A DNA stretch of 64,000 nucleotides from Kosakonia sacchari SP1 (lineage in GTDB: Bacteria; Pseudomonadota; Gammaproteobacteria; Enterobacterales; Enterobacteriaceae), in contig NZ_CP007215.2 in assembly GCF_000300455.3 (NCBI RefSeq), forward strand, positions 2,046,001-2,110,000. Reading direction: 5' to 3'. Of the stretch, positions 1 through 7,977 are shown piece after piece. Below the pieces are notes generated by a model. That model worked only from the letters and a program-made list of their open reading frames with translations. It was not told the DNA's origin and ran no database searches. A program made the position numbers and the translations under genes. Position 1 is the stretch's first letter. The number at the start of each line of letters is the position of its first letter.

Positions 1-83
1 AGTACTGGGAGCAGTCCTCTTCTGGTGGTAAAGGTGCTGAAACCAGCGCTGGCTGGAACATCAAAGAAAACAAAGAAGCGTAA
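1..83 (+). CDS. hcp: Hcp (TssD) tube protein, C-terminal end only
   Basis: The gene enters from the left edge. Reading from base 3 gives the last 26 residues, ending in a GWN-type strand and a charged tail (SAGWNIKENKEA), which is typical of Hcp C-termini. Hcp hexamers stack into the inner tube of the T6SS and carry or propel effectors. The T6SS genes that follow support the call. A hairpin terminator stands directly after the stop codon, so hcp probably ends its own transcript. Too little of the gene is visible to judge its subtype. Confidence 0.8.
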   Translation, partial: YWEQSSSGGKGAETSAGWNIKENKEA

Positions 84-90
84 TCGCTGT

Positions 91-124
91 GGTGAGCCCG
101 CAAGGGCTCACCTTGTTGTTTTCG
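91..124 (+). terminator. Rho-independent terminator after hcp
   Basis: A perfect 9-bp stem (GGTGAGCCC / GGGCTCACC, 91-112) with a GCAA tetraloop is followed by a T-rich run (TTGTTGTTTT). It lies 8 bases after the hcp stop. Confidence 0.85.
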
Positions 125-206
125 GCCTAATCCTTATTTTATTTTTTAATGGCTGTCTCTTTTTCATATTGAGTGAGTGACGTTGTCCCCAACAGAATAA
201 TTAGCT

Positions 207-248
207 ACTCAAACGCAGCCGCTTTTATGAAAGCTGTTTCTTTTGAGT
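207..248 (+). repeat. Hairpin element, copy 1 (5' leader of the muramidase gene)
   Basis: ACTCAAA (207-213) can pair with TTTGAGT (242-248), and an inner CAGC/GCTG stem lies between. The 13-base core TCAAACGCAGCCG and the closing TTTGAGTGC recur at 2919-2958, also in front of a gene start. No T-run follows, so it is not a simple terminator. Its role is unknown. Confidence 0.6.
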
Positions 249-285
249 GCGTATAAATATTAAAGAATATTTTGAGGATGAACGA

Positions 286-1119
286 ATGAGTGTTATGCGC
301 AAGGGTGATCGTGGTACGAATGTTAAAGAGTTACAGCAACTGCTGAATAAATCGGGAGCGAAAGTCGGTGAAGATGGTATTTTCGGCTTAAAAACCGAAA
401 TTGCCGTCAAACAATTCCAGGCGAAACAGAATTTACATGTTGATGGAATTGTCGGGCGACGCACCCTTGCTGCATTAGGTAAACCGGTCACTACCCGCGC
501 GCCACAGCCGCCTATTTCAGGCAGCGCCGGGCGACAGGCTGTCGGAGCGATGGATATTTCCGCCAGTGGCATGACCTTTATTTTTCATCGCGAAGCCTGG
601 GCAAACAAAAGTTGTTACCTGCACTGGCCAGGTGGCGCGAGCGGCGTGACGCTCGGGCCGGGCTACGATATGAAAGAGCGCTCTGAGCAATCTATCAAAG
701 CGAAAATGATTGAAATCGGCATTGATGCGATAACCGCGGAAAAAATCAGTAAAGCCGCCAAATTGCACGACGACCAGGCAAGTCAGTTTGTCGCCGATAA
801 CGCGAAACTGGTGCGTCTTACCGCCGATCAGGAGACAAATTTACTGCGTGCCACCGTTCCGCCATACGTTAACGCGGTGAGAAATGGTATTTTTGTGCCG
901 CTCAAGCAGTATGAATTCGACGCGCTGGTCTCCTTTGCGTATAACCCCGGTGGACGGCTGAACAACGTGTTTGGTTTTATCAACCGTGGGCAGATCTCTG
1001 ACGCGATGACAGAAATTAAACGCGCGAACACCAGTAAACACAAAGTTATGAAGGGTTTGATTAATCGTCGTAATTTTGAAGTGAATCTTTTCTTAAACGG
1101 CGACTACGGGACTAATTGA
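286..1119 (+). CDS. T6SS muramidase effector: PG-binding domain plus pesticin/T4-lysozyme-like domain
   Basis: The protein has 277 residues. The ATG at 286 is preferred over the in-frame GTG at 247 because GAGG stands 8 bases before it. Residues 1-65 form a peptidoglycan-binding type 1 fold (RKGDRGTNVKELQQLL, then VDGIVGRRTL). Residues 95-277 resemble the pesticin/T4-lysozyme muramidase fold. E103, T122 and D128 (HREAW ... GVTLGPGYDM) sit where the catalytic Glu-Thr-Asp group is expected. There is no signal peptide, which fits delivery into the periplasm of rival cells by T6SS, probably with the Hcp encoded just upstream. Two exported LprI-type proteins follow, as an effector needs. Effector status is inferred from domains and position. 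Confidence 0.8.
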   Translation: MSVMRKGDRGTNVKELQQLLNKSGAKVGEDGIFGLKTEIAVKQFQAKQNLHVDGIVGRRTLAALGKPVTTRAPQPPISGSAGRQAVGAMDISASGMTFIFHREAWANKSCYLHWPGGASGVTLGPGYDMKERSEQSIKAKMIEIGIDAITAEKISKAAKLHDDQASQFVADNAKLVRLTADQETNLLRATVPPYVNAVRNGIFVPLKQYEFDALVSFAYNPGGRLNNVFGFINRGQISDAMTEIKRANTSKHKVMKGLINRRNFEVNLFLNGDYGTN

Positions 1120-1122
1120 TCA

Positions 1123-1917
1123 ATGACGACTCACACTAAACAGATCGTAGCGGCAACGCTCACTTGCCTGGCGCTACTCTCTTCGGCGGCGCAGGCTGGC
1201 AATTCACCGGTACAGGGCGAGTGGCTGGTTGAGAAAGCGTTTATTAATACCGAAACAGAACGCACCCTGAACTATCAGTTCAACGATGATCGCCTTGTCG
1301 GGCGCTTTCTGAGCGTGACGCCGCAAGGCATCAGCACTTCGCTTCCGGGCGGCTCGAATTGCCAGTCACCCGCGATGAAAGAAAGCAGCAGTACGCTGGA
1401 TGCCTGGGTCGCTGCCACGCAGTCCATCCCGGAGAAAGACGCGGCGAAAACCTATGAGCTGGGATTAGACGGGAGCGCGAAAACGCTGGTCGAAAACATT
1501 ACCTGCGCATCGGGTCACTTTGCTAACGGTGATGCGGGTAGCGGCGCCAGCCTGGCATTCGTCAATCAGCGCTTACTGCTGAACTGGACGGATGGCACCA
1601 TCCTGTTGCTCACGCCGGTGGATAAAAACAGCAAACCACAGGCATCGTTTGATTGTGCAAAAGCCGCTTCCGCACCGGAAAAAGCAATCTGCGGCGATCG
1701 CGAACTGGCGTCGCTGGATAACAGCGTTGCCCGTTCTTACCGTTCGTTCCGCAAAGAAGCGGTAAGCCTGGGTAATAAAGATCTGGAAAACAAACTGCAA
1801 TCGCAACAGAAAGCCTGGTTAAGCCAGCGCAATAGCTGCAATAGCGATGTGCAATGCCTGAAAAAATCGATGAACGATCGTCTGGAAAAGCTGGCGCACA
1901 GCCTGGATGGGGTCTGA
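1123..1917 (+). CDS. Exported LprI-type (DUF1311) lysozyme-inhibitor-like protein, likely immunity 1
   Basis: A 264-residue protein whose start lies 3 bases after the muramidase stop, so the two are almost certainly translated together. A signal peptide (about residues 1-25, ending AAQAG) sends it to the periplasm. The C-terminal part (about 175-260) carries the DUF1311/LprI pattern: FDCAKA ... EKAICGDRELASLDN ... Q..WLSQRNSC ... CLKKSM ... R. LprI of Mycobacterium tuberculosis is a lysozyme inhibitor. Periplasmic immunity against the cognate muramidase is therefore the natural reading. The N-terminal ~150 residues are not recognised. Confidence 0.78.
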   Translation: MTTHTKQIVAATLTCLALLSSAAQAGNSPVQGEWLVEKAFINTETERTLNYQFNDDRLVGRFLSVTPQGISTSLPGGSNCQSPAMKESSSTLDAWVAATQSIPEKDAAKTYELGLDGSAKTLVENITCASGHFANGDAGSGASLAFVNQRLLLNWTDGTILLLTPVDKNSKPQASFDCAKAASAPEKAICGDRELASLDNSVARSYRSFRKEAVSLGNKDLENKLQSQQKAWLSQRNSCNSDVQCLKKSMNDRLEKLAHSLDGV

Positions 1918-1935
1918 GTCGTAGCTGGTAATAAG

Positions 1936-1956
1936 GGGATGGCGGGTTGCCATCCC
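1936..1956 (+). other. Intergenic hairpin between the two LprI-type genes
   Basis: GGGATGGC / GCCATCCC form an 8-bp perfect stem with a 5-base loop. No T-run follows. It could stabilise or process the mRNA between the two immunity-like genes. Confidence 0.45.
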
Positions 1957-2018
1957 TGCTAAGCAGTAAGACCTTGTACGTATTGCATGTGCGCCACTGG
2001 ATGAGATGGTAGGGAAAC

Positions 2019-2855
2019 ATGACAGGAAGCATCATTCGATTTACCCCGGCTCGCATTAAATGGGTCGCCTTAGCCGCACTGATGTCGTTGAGTTACTGCG
2101 CTGCCTACGCAGCAGAAACGCCAGCCTCCATTTTGGGGGCATGGCGTATTATTTCCGCTGAACCGGATCACCAGGCCACGGCAAGAGTCTCAACCATCCC
2201 TGGCGATCCACGTTATGTAGGAAGAGTCATTCATTTAGATGGAAACTCAGCTTATGGTGAATTGATATGGGATGTCGACTGCCAGCAGCCTACGTATACC
2301 CCCCAATCCCTGATGACGCTTGACGAGGCTATTCTTAAAACGTCCGGTGAGCGCTATGTCGAACCCAAGACTCCGGTCGCGAAGGATTTTGGTTTCGAAC
2401 AACCGGGAAATCTGAAAATTACACCGATCCTTATACAATGTAAGTCTGGTTATCTTTCGACTGATGGCGTGTCGATCAAAAACTGGGTTGCGCTGCTATC
2501 AGACGATAGTGCGGTAATGAACTGGTTCGATAATAGCTATGTTGTTATGCAACGCGTGAAATCCGGTGAAAAAGCAAAACCCAGTTTTTCCTGTGATGCA
2601 AAACTGAACGCTATTGAACAAACCATTTGCAGCAGTGATGATCTTTCTTCTTGGGATCGCAGCGTGACCGATGCCTACACTATTCAGTTGCAGCAACAGC
2701 AAGAAATTGACCCGGCGGATAAAGCTGCGTTAGCGGGCATGAAAGCGGCGCAGCGCGACTGGCTTAAAAAACGCAACCAGTGCCAAACAGACGAGGCCTG
2801 CTTAACAAAATCGATGCAACAACGGACCTTTGAATTGGTCAGTAAAATCCAGTAA
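2019..2855 (+). CDS. Second exported LprI-type (DUF1311) protein, likely immunity 2 or paralogue
   Basis: This 278-residue protein starts at an ATG preceded by AGGGAA. It has a signal peptide (about residues 1-32, ending AYAAE) and the same C-terminal pattern as the previous gene: FSCDAKLNAIEQTICSSDDLSSWDRSV ... QRDWLKKRNQC ... CLTKSM. The two proteins align over their whole length but are clearly diverged, so this is an old duplication. It may protect against a related muramidase or widen protection against variants. Specificity is unknown. Confidence 0.75.
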   Translation: MTGSIIRFTPARIKWVALAALMSLSYCAAYAAETPASILGAWRIISAEPDHQATARVSTIPGDPRYVGRVIHLDGNSAYGELIWDVDCQQPTYTPQSLMTLDEAILKTSGERYVEPKTPVAKDFGFEQPGNLKITPILIQCKSGYLSTDGVSIKNWVALLSDDSAVMNWFDNSYVVMQRVKSGEKAKPSFSCDAKLNAIEQTICSSDDLSSWDRSVTDAYTIQLQQQQEIDPADKAALAGMKAAQRDWLKKRNQCQTDEACLTKSMQQRTFELVSKIQ

Positions 2856-2918
2856 AACAAGAGACTTATCCGGTGGCTGCGCCGGGTTCGCGAACGTCGA
2901 CCTTCTTTTCGCTTGTCT

Positions 2919-2958
2919 TCAAACGCAGCCGTTTTAGCTAAAGCGGCACCGTTTGAGT
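2919..2958 (+). repeat. Hairpin element, copy 2 (5' leader of tagH)
   Basis: This is a second copy of the 207-248 element. CAAACG/CGTTTG form the outer stem, a CA/AC internal loop follows, then GCCGTTTTAG pairs with CTAAAGCGGC. The stem is better matched than in copy 1, and many sequence differences keep the fold. It ends 26 bases before the tagH start. Confidence 0.6.
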
Positions 2959-2984
2959 GCACATAACTCCAGCAGGAATACGCG

Positions 2985-4790
2985 ATGCGATTCACTATTA
3001 TTACCAGTAAACCCGGTCATCAGCCGCCACAAAGTAGCTGCGACTTTTATCCCCCGGGCGGCACCATTGGCCGCGGCACGGACAACAATCTGGTGCTGCC
3101 GGACAATGACCGTTCCATTTCACGTTTGCAGGCGATTGTTCATATTGCCGGCAATGGCGAATGCCGCGTCACCAACCGTGGCAACGTGACCCGCGTCGTA
3201 CTGAATGACATCCCCCTGGAACGTGGTCGCCAGGTTGAGCTGCAGGATGGCGATATTCTTGGCATCGATGAATATCGTATTGAAGTCACCGATCTGATTC
3301 AGGATACCCGTCCTGTCACCCGCATGGCTGAAGAGATGTACCCGAAGCCAGTGCAGCCGCAGGTGGCAAAACCGGCACCCGTTCCGGCGCAGAAAAACAC
3401 GCCAGAAGGCGCTCCGGCGTCCGTGCCGACGGAAATCTGGGACAGCCTGATGCAGGAGTTTTCCATCTCCGACAGCATCTCCAGCAGCCGTGCGAAACCG
3501 CAGGACGCGCAAAATCTTAACCCGTTCGCCGCGCCGAAAGGGCCGGAGCGTAACCCGGAAGATCCGCTGTCGCTGCTCAATAACAATGAACCGCTGGTAA
3601 CGCCGAAATCGCTGGCCTCGGATCAGTTGTTTAACGACGAGCAGTTGTTTAAAAACGACAGCATTTTCAACGACTCCACGCCTTCTGCGCTGGTGCCGCC
3701 GGTTGAACCGGCACAAAAACCGCACTCGCCGGATAGCGACGAACTCGATCCGCTGGCGTTGTTTGGCGGGAGCGGTAGCACAAAGCAAACCCGCAGCGAC
3801 GATCCGCTTGGTCTGCTGAGCGGCGCGGTGCCGCTGGCGCATGCCGATGAACTGGCGGCGCAGAAACCGGCTGAACCGAAACCGATCATTACCGATCTGA
3901 ACACGCCGGAACCGCCGCCAGCCGCTCAGCCGATCATTACCGAGCTGCGCCCGGAAGATTTGAGTGCGACGCCGCTGTTTGCCGACGACGCGCCGCTCGC
4001 CGCGCCGGAAGAGGTGCAGGAGCCGCAGGATTATGCTGGTATCACGCTGCCAACCCCGCAGGCGGTACAGCGCAGCACCGCGCAAACGCCGAAAGGGCGT
4101 CTGCGTATCGATCCGGTCCAGAGCAATGGCGCGAAGAGCACGCCATCAGTCAGCACCGGCGACAGCGGCGATGTACTGAAAGGTGAGCTGCTTGATGCGC
4201 TGCTTGAAGGCATGGGACTGAGCGACATGCAGCCGGTGCCGCAGTTCGATAAAGAAAACATGCGCCAGTTCGGTCAGATGCTGAGTATGTTCTCGCAGGG
4301 TACGGTCGCGCTGTTATCGTCGCGTTCTATTCTGAAACGCGGTGTTAAAGCGGACATGACCATGGTACTGGACGATGCGAACAACCCGTTCAAATTGCTG
4401 CCGTCCGGTAAAACCGTGCTGATGCAGATGTTCGGTACGCGTATGCCTGGCTTTATGCCGCCGAAAAAATCGGTGCGTGATGCGCTGATCGATTTACAAG
4501 CGCACCAGCTGGGGATGATCTCCGGTATTCGCGCGATTATCGCCGCCATGTTGCAGCAGTTTAACCCGGAGCAACTGGAAGATGACGCCAAACGCGACGG
4601 TGCGACCGCGCGGCTTGGTGTGCTCTCCAACCGTAAAGCCGCGTTGTGGGATTACTATGTACGTACCTACGCCCAGACGGCCGGTGAGATTGACGATGAC
4701 TTCCACACCCTGTTTGGCGAAGCGTTCCTCCACGCTTACGACATGGAAGTCAACCAGTACAAAGATTCACAAAGCGGATCGGAAGAATGA
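2985..4790 (+). CDS. tagH: T6SS forkhead-associated protein TagH/Fha
   Basis: A 601-residue cytoplasmic scaffold. Residues 1-105 form an FHA domain (GGTIGRGTDNN ... NDRSISRLQA), which binds phosphothreonine. The usual SRxH motif reads SRLQ here. A long Pro/Ala-rich linker (about 110-380) carries repeated acidic DPL-type motifs. The C-terminal ~200 residues (from GELLDALLEGMGL) are the type VI FHA-associated domain. It is probably the substrate and reader of the PpkA/PppA pair and triggers assembly when phosphorylated. AGCAGGA precedes the start. Its stop overlaps the pppA start (ATGA), so the two are translationally coupled. Confidence 0.92.
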   Translation: MRFTIITSKPGHQPPQSSCDFYPPGGTIGRGTDNNLVLPDNDRSISRLQAIVHIAGNGECRVTNRGNVTRVVLNDIPLERGRQVELQDGDILGIDEYRIEVTDLIQDTRPVTRMAEEMYPKPVQPQVAKPAPVPAQKNTPEGAPASVPTEIWDSLMQEFSISDSISSSRAKPQDAQNLNPFAAPKGPERNPEDPLSLLNNNEPLVTPKSLASDQLFNDEQLFKNDSIFNDSTPSALVPPVEPAQKPHSPDSDELDPLALFGGSGSTKQTRSDDPLGLLSGAVPLAHADELAAQKPAEPKPIITDLNTPEPPPAAQPIITELRPEDLSATPLFADDAPLAAPEEVQEPQDYAGITLPTPQAVQRSTAQTPKGRLRIDPVQSNGAKSTPSVSTGDSGDVLKGELLDALLEGMGLSDMQPVPQFDKENMRQFGQMLSMFSQGTVALLSSRSILKRGVKADMTMVLDDANNPFKLLPSGKTVLMQMFGTRMPGFMPPKKSVRDALIDLQAHQLGMISGIRAIIAAMLQQFNPEQLEDDAKRDGATARLGVLSNRKAALWDYYVRTYAQTAGEIDDDFHTLFGEAFLHAYDMEVNQYKDSQSGSEE

Positions 4791-5581
4791 ATATCAGCAC
4801 GGCCTCTATTTCGCGACAGGGCGAACGTGCCAGTAATCAGGATCAGACCGGGGAAACCATCGGCGAGCGCGCCGCCTGCTTTGTGGTCTGCGACGGCATC
4901 GCCGGTTTACCCGGCGGTGACGTGGCGGCGCAACTGGCGCGAAACGCCATTATCACCCGGTTCGACGGTGATGAGCACCTCAATGCCCAGTACATTCGTC
5001 AATACGTGAATGGCGCGAACCGCGCCATCCGCGAAGAGCAAAAAGCGGTGCAGGATTATCACCGCATGGGGACCACCATGGTGAGCCTGTTTATCGATCG
5101 CGATTACCAGCTCGCCTACTGGGCGCACGCGGGTGACAGCCGGTTGTATCTGTTTCGTCGCGGCTGGCTTTACCACGTCACTACCGATCACAGCCTCGTC
5201 CAGCAGATGAAAGACGCCGGACACCAGACCGAAGGTATCAACGGTAACTTGCTCTATTTCGCGTTGGGATTGGGCGAGGATGAGCGTGAACCGAGCTACA
5301 GTGATGTGGTGCCGATTGAAGATGGCGACGCGTTTTTGCTGTGCACGGATGGTTTCTGGCACGGCGTCACCGAGGAGCAGATGCAACAGTCGCTGCACAT
5401 GGTCAATACGCCCGATGAGTGGCTGACGTTGATGAATCAAATCCTGCTGAAAAACGGTGTCGGGGCGCAGACCCAGCAGGACAACTATAGCGCCGTAGCG
5501 GTGTGGATGGGCACGCCTCAGGAGACGACGCTTTTACATACGCTCTCTGAAGCCGCGCAGTTTTTCCCTCTTCGTGATTGA
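4787..5581 (+). CDS. pppA: PP2C-type Ser/Thr phosphatase of the T6SS
   Basis: A 264-residue PP2C phosphatase. Metal-binding motifs are visible: D19 in SNQDQTG, D36-G37 in VVCDGIAG, HAGDSRLY, CTDGF and DNYSAV near the end. It removes the phosphate that PpkA places on TagH or other T6SS parts and so switches secretion down. The 4-base overlap with tagH and the ppkA gene downstream support this role. No membrane segment is seen. Confidence 0.9.
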   Translation: MNISTASISRQGERASNQDQTGETIGERAACFVVCDGIAGLPGGDVAAQLARNAIITRFDGDEHLNAQYIRQYVNGANRAIREEQKAVQDYHRMGTTMVSLFIDRDYQLAYWAHAGDSRLYLFRRGWLYHVTTDHSLVQQMKDAGHQTEGINGNLLYFALGLGEDEREPSYSDVVPIEDGDAFLLCTDGFWHGVTEEQMQQSLHMVNTPDEWLTLMNQILLKNGVGAQTQQDNYSAVAVWMGTPQETTLLHTLSEAAQFFPLRD

Positions 5582-5601
5582 TACAGCTTACAAGGACTTT
5601 T

Positions 5602-6591
5602 ATGAAACTTTGGCTACCGGGTTTGGCTCTGCTGGCAGTGTGTGGCAGCGTGCAGGCAGAAAACTACCGCATCGTGCAATCGCCTTCGCAAAAACTGGAT
5701 GTCTGGATCGACAACATCGCCGATAACACGCCAAAAAGCTGGTGTGCGAAGACGCTGCCGCTGCGCATTGTCGCCAGCGGCGATAAAAAACCCTCGGTAC
5801 TGAATAGCTTTTTACCGCGTCTTGGCGCGCTGCTGGAAAACCAGTGTGGCACGCTGACGCAGGTACGCTGGAAACTGACCGACCCACAAGGCGCGACGCT
5901 GGCTGAAGGCACCGCCGATAAAGCCAAAGAGTGGGATCCGGTGGTCACCTCAACCGGTGCGACTACTGCGCCCGCCACAACCCCGGCTTCCGGGCTGGTT
6001 GCGCCAACCGGTCGCGCTGAAGATCTCTCGCCGCCCGCCAGCCGTGCGCCGTGGCAGGAGTTCACCTTGCAGGATGGCTGCCACCTGCGCACCTTCTGGC
6101 AGGGCGGCGCCGGTACGCCCGCGCTGTTTATTCCCGCCAAAGAAGATGGCAAGTGTGAGAAGGGCGGCTGGCTGAACGGGCGCAGCGTGGTGACGCAACT
6201 CAGCAACGGTGCGGAAAAGAAAATCACCATGACCTTTGTGCACGGCTTCCCGGTTAGTGGTCTGAATGCCAGTGTGGATGCGGATCGCCTGTTGATTACC
6301 ACCGTCAACAACGAACGTATGGTGGTCAGCGAAGGCACGCTGGCGCAGAGCTGGATGATCCTGCCGTATGTCGACAGCCTGAATGGCTGGCAGGCGAATG
6401 GCACCGTGGCGGTGGAGATCTCCCGCGATGTGGCAAATGACCAGGCGCGTTTACAGGCGCGTATTGATGAAGTGCGCAAAGCGTGGACGCCGTGGTTTGA
6501 ACCGGGTACGCATCTGAACATTTTGCTGATTGACTCGCTGCACCCGCAGCTACGTAACCCGGCGGTTGGCACCTATAAAACGGTTAATTAA
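5602..6591 (+). CDS. Exported protein of unknown function in the T6SS operon
   Basis: The ATG at 5602 is chosen because AAGGA lies 5 bases before it; a TTG at 5578 would add eight residues before the signal peptide. The product is 329 residues. The signal peptide (1-20, ending SVQA) predicts a periplasmic protein. A Thr/Pro/Ala-rich linker (around residues 115-145) separates an N-terminal part with paired cysteines (SWCAK, ENQCG) from a C-terminal part with GCHLRTFWQGG and KCEKGGWLNG. It sits between pppA and tagJ, so a role in T6SS assembly or control is likely. I do not recognise the family with certainty. Confidence 0.6.
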   Translation: MKLWLPGLALLAVCGSVQAENYRIVQSPSQKLDVWIDNIADNTPKSWCAKTLPLRIVASGDKKPSVLNSFLPRLGALLENQCGTLTQVRWKLTDPQGATLAEGTADKAKEWDPVVTSTGATTAPATTPASGLVAPTGRAEDLSPPASRAPWQEFTLQDGCHLRTFWQGGAGTPALFIPAKEDGKCEKGGWLNGRSVVTQLSNGAEKKITMTFVHGFPVSGLNASVDADRLLITTVNNERMVVSEGTLAQSWMILPYVDSLNGWQANGTVAVEISRDVANDQARLQARIDEVRKAWTPWFEPGTHLNILLIDSLHPQLRNPAVGTYKTVN

Positions 6592-6600
6592 GGAGCGGCG

Positions 6601-7413
6601 ATGAACACGTTGTTTCAACAGCTGGCGGGCGAATCGTTGCAGGAAAGCCTGTCGCAGCTCGAAAGCCGTATCCGCACCCAGCCGGGCGACGCCGATCTGC
6701 GCGCCGCATTTGCCCAACTGTTGTGCCTTGATGGCAACTGGTCGCGCGCGCTGGCGCAGTTAAAAAGCTGGCAGGCGTTAAAACCGCAGGCACAGCCAAC
6801 CGTTACGCTGCTGGAACAGGCCATTGAAGGCGAGCGCCAGCGTGCGGAAGTGATGGCAGGGCGTGCGCGTCCGGTTACGCCGGATCAACAATGGCCGTGG
6901 CTGGCGTCAATGGTCAGCGCGCTGGATCCGGAAGCGGCGAATGCCGGTGCGGATCGTGAAACCGCCCTGGAAATGGCCGACGCCAATCCTGGCCAGTTAA
7001 CGACGCAGGACGGGCAAACCCTGAGCTTTGACTGGCTGATGGATGGCGACTGCCGCTTTGGCCCGGTCTGCGAAGCCATTGTCAATGGCCGTTATTTTTG
7101 GCTGCCGTTCAGCGCCATTTCCGCGATGCAGTTCCAGCCCCCGGCCAGCGTCACCGATTTAGTGTGGCGTCACACGCTGGTGCGCTTGCAGGACGGCAGC
7201 GAACAGGTGTGCCAGATCCCGGCGCGCTATCCGCTGGATGTTAATGCCGATGACCGCTTCAAGCTGTGTCGCGTCACCGAATGGCAGCAGTTGCCAGGCG
7301 ATGCGCCGCACTATATCGGGCAGGGGCAAAAAGTGTGGCTTAACGACAGCGCTGAGTATTCGCTGCTTGACCTCGCCAACGTCAGTTTTAACGTGGATGC
7401 CGCAGATGAGTAA
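6601..7413 (+). CDS. tagJ: T6SS accessory protein TagJ (ImpE family)
   Basis: A 270-residue cytoplasmic protein of the ImpE/TagJ family. The N-terminal third is helical and TPR-like (ESLSQLESRIRTQPGDADLRAAFAQLLCLDGNWSRAL). The C-terminal part has the DGRFGP-like block (MDGDCRFGPVCEAIVNGRYFWLPF) and LVWRHTLVRLQDGS. In T6SS subgroups that have it, TagJ binds the N-terminal helix of TssB and is linked to ClpV-driven sheath recycling. GGAG precedes the start. The last 8 bases overlap tssE. Confidence 0.85.
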   Translation: MNTLFQQLAGESLQESLSQLESRIRTQPGDADLRAAFAQLLCLDGNWSRALAQLKSWQALKPQAQPTVTLLEQAIEGERQRAEVMAGRARPVTPDQQWPWLASMVSALDPEAANAGADRETALEMADANPGQLTTQDGQTLSFDWLMDGDCRFGPVCEAIVNGRYFWLPFSAISAMQFQPPASVTDLVWRHTLVRLQDGSEQVCQIPARYPLDVNADDRFKLCRVTEWQQLPGDAPHYIGQGQKVWLNDSAEYSLLDLANVSFNVDAADE

Positions 7414-7975
7414 CTCTGCGCATGATGAAGAGAGCGACCTGCTGCGTAGCGGCTGGCGCTCACGGCGCGGGAAAGAGACCGTTGGCGCGCGCGATAAAAT
7501 GCAGCCGTCGCTGCTCGATCGCCTGACGGATGACGCGCCGGATAAAGTGCAGGAGCCGGTGAATAACACTCTGGTTTCGCACTCCGCGCTGCGCCGCCAT
7601 GTGCTGCGCGATTTGCAGTGGCTTTTCAATACCATTAATAACGAAGCGCAGCAGGATCTCTCCGGTTTTGACCAGGTGCGACGTTCGGTGGTGAACTTTG
7701 GCGTGTCGCCGCTGGCGGGTAAGCGCATGTCGGATATCGAATGGCAGGATATCCAGCGCAAACTGACCGACGCGATTTTGCATTTTGAACCGCGCATTCT
7801 TCCGCAAGGCTTGCAGGTGCGCTGCATCTCCGATACTCAGTCGCTGGATCTGCATAATGTCCTGTCGATTGAGATCAAAGGCCGCCTGTGGTGCGTGCCT
7901 TATCCGCTGGAGTTCCTGTTTCGTACCGATGTGGATCTGGAAAACGGCCATTTCGAGCTGAAAGACGCGGGGTAA
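7406..7975 (+). CDS. tssE: T6SS baseplate protein TssE (gp25-like)
   Basis: The ATG at 7406 overlaps the tagJ stop (ATGAGTAA). The product is 189 residues. The gp25/GPW core is visible: LRRHVLRDLQWLFNTIN, SVVNFGVSPLAG, ILHFEPRILPQGLQVR and VLSIEIKGRLWCVPYPLEF. TssE sits in the baseplate wedge and starts sheath polymerisation. An upstream start at 7238 is discarded because it would lie inside tagJ. Confidence 0.92.
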   Translation: MSNSAHDEESDLLRSGWRSRRGKETVGARDKMQPSLLDRLTDDAPDKVQEPVNNTLVSHSALRRHVLRDLQWLFNTINNEAQQDLSGFDQVRRSVVNFGVSPLAGKRMSDIEWQDIQRKLTDAILHFEPRILPQGLQVRCISDTQSLDLHNVLSIEIKGRLWCVPYPLEFLFRTDVDLENGHFELKDAG

Positions 7976-7977
7976 CG

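Noticed and set aside
3120-4085. 321-codon minus-strand ORF opposite tagH
   Set aside because: Arg-rich shadow of a GC-rich gene with no start signal or known domain.
5664-6572. 302-codon minus-strand ORF opposite the exported T6SS protein
   Set aside because: Shadow frame rich in Ser, Arg and Cys; the plus strand has a good ribosome site, signal peptide and operon context.
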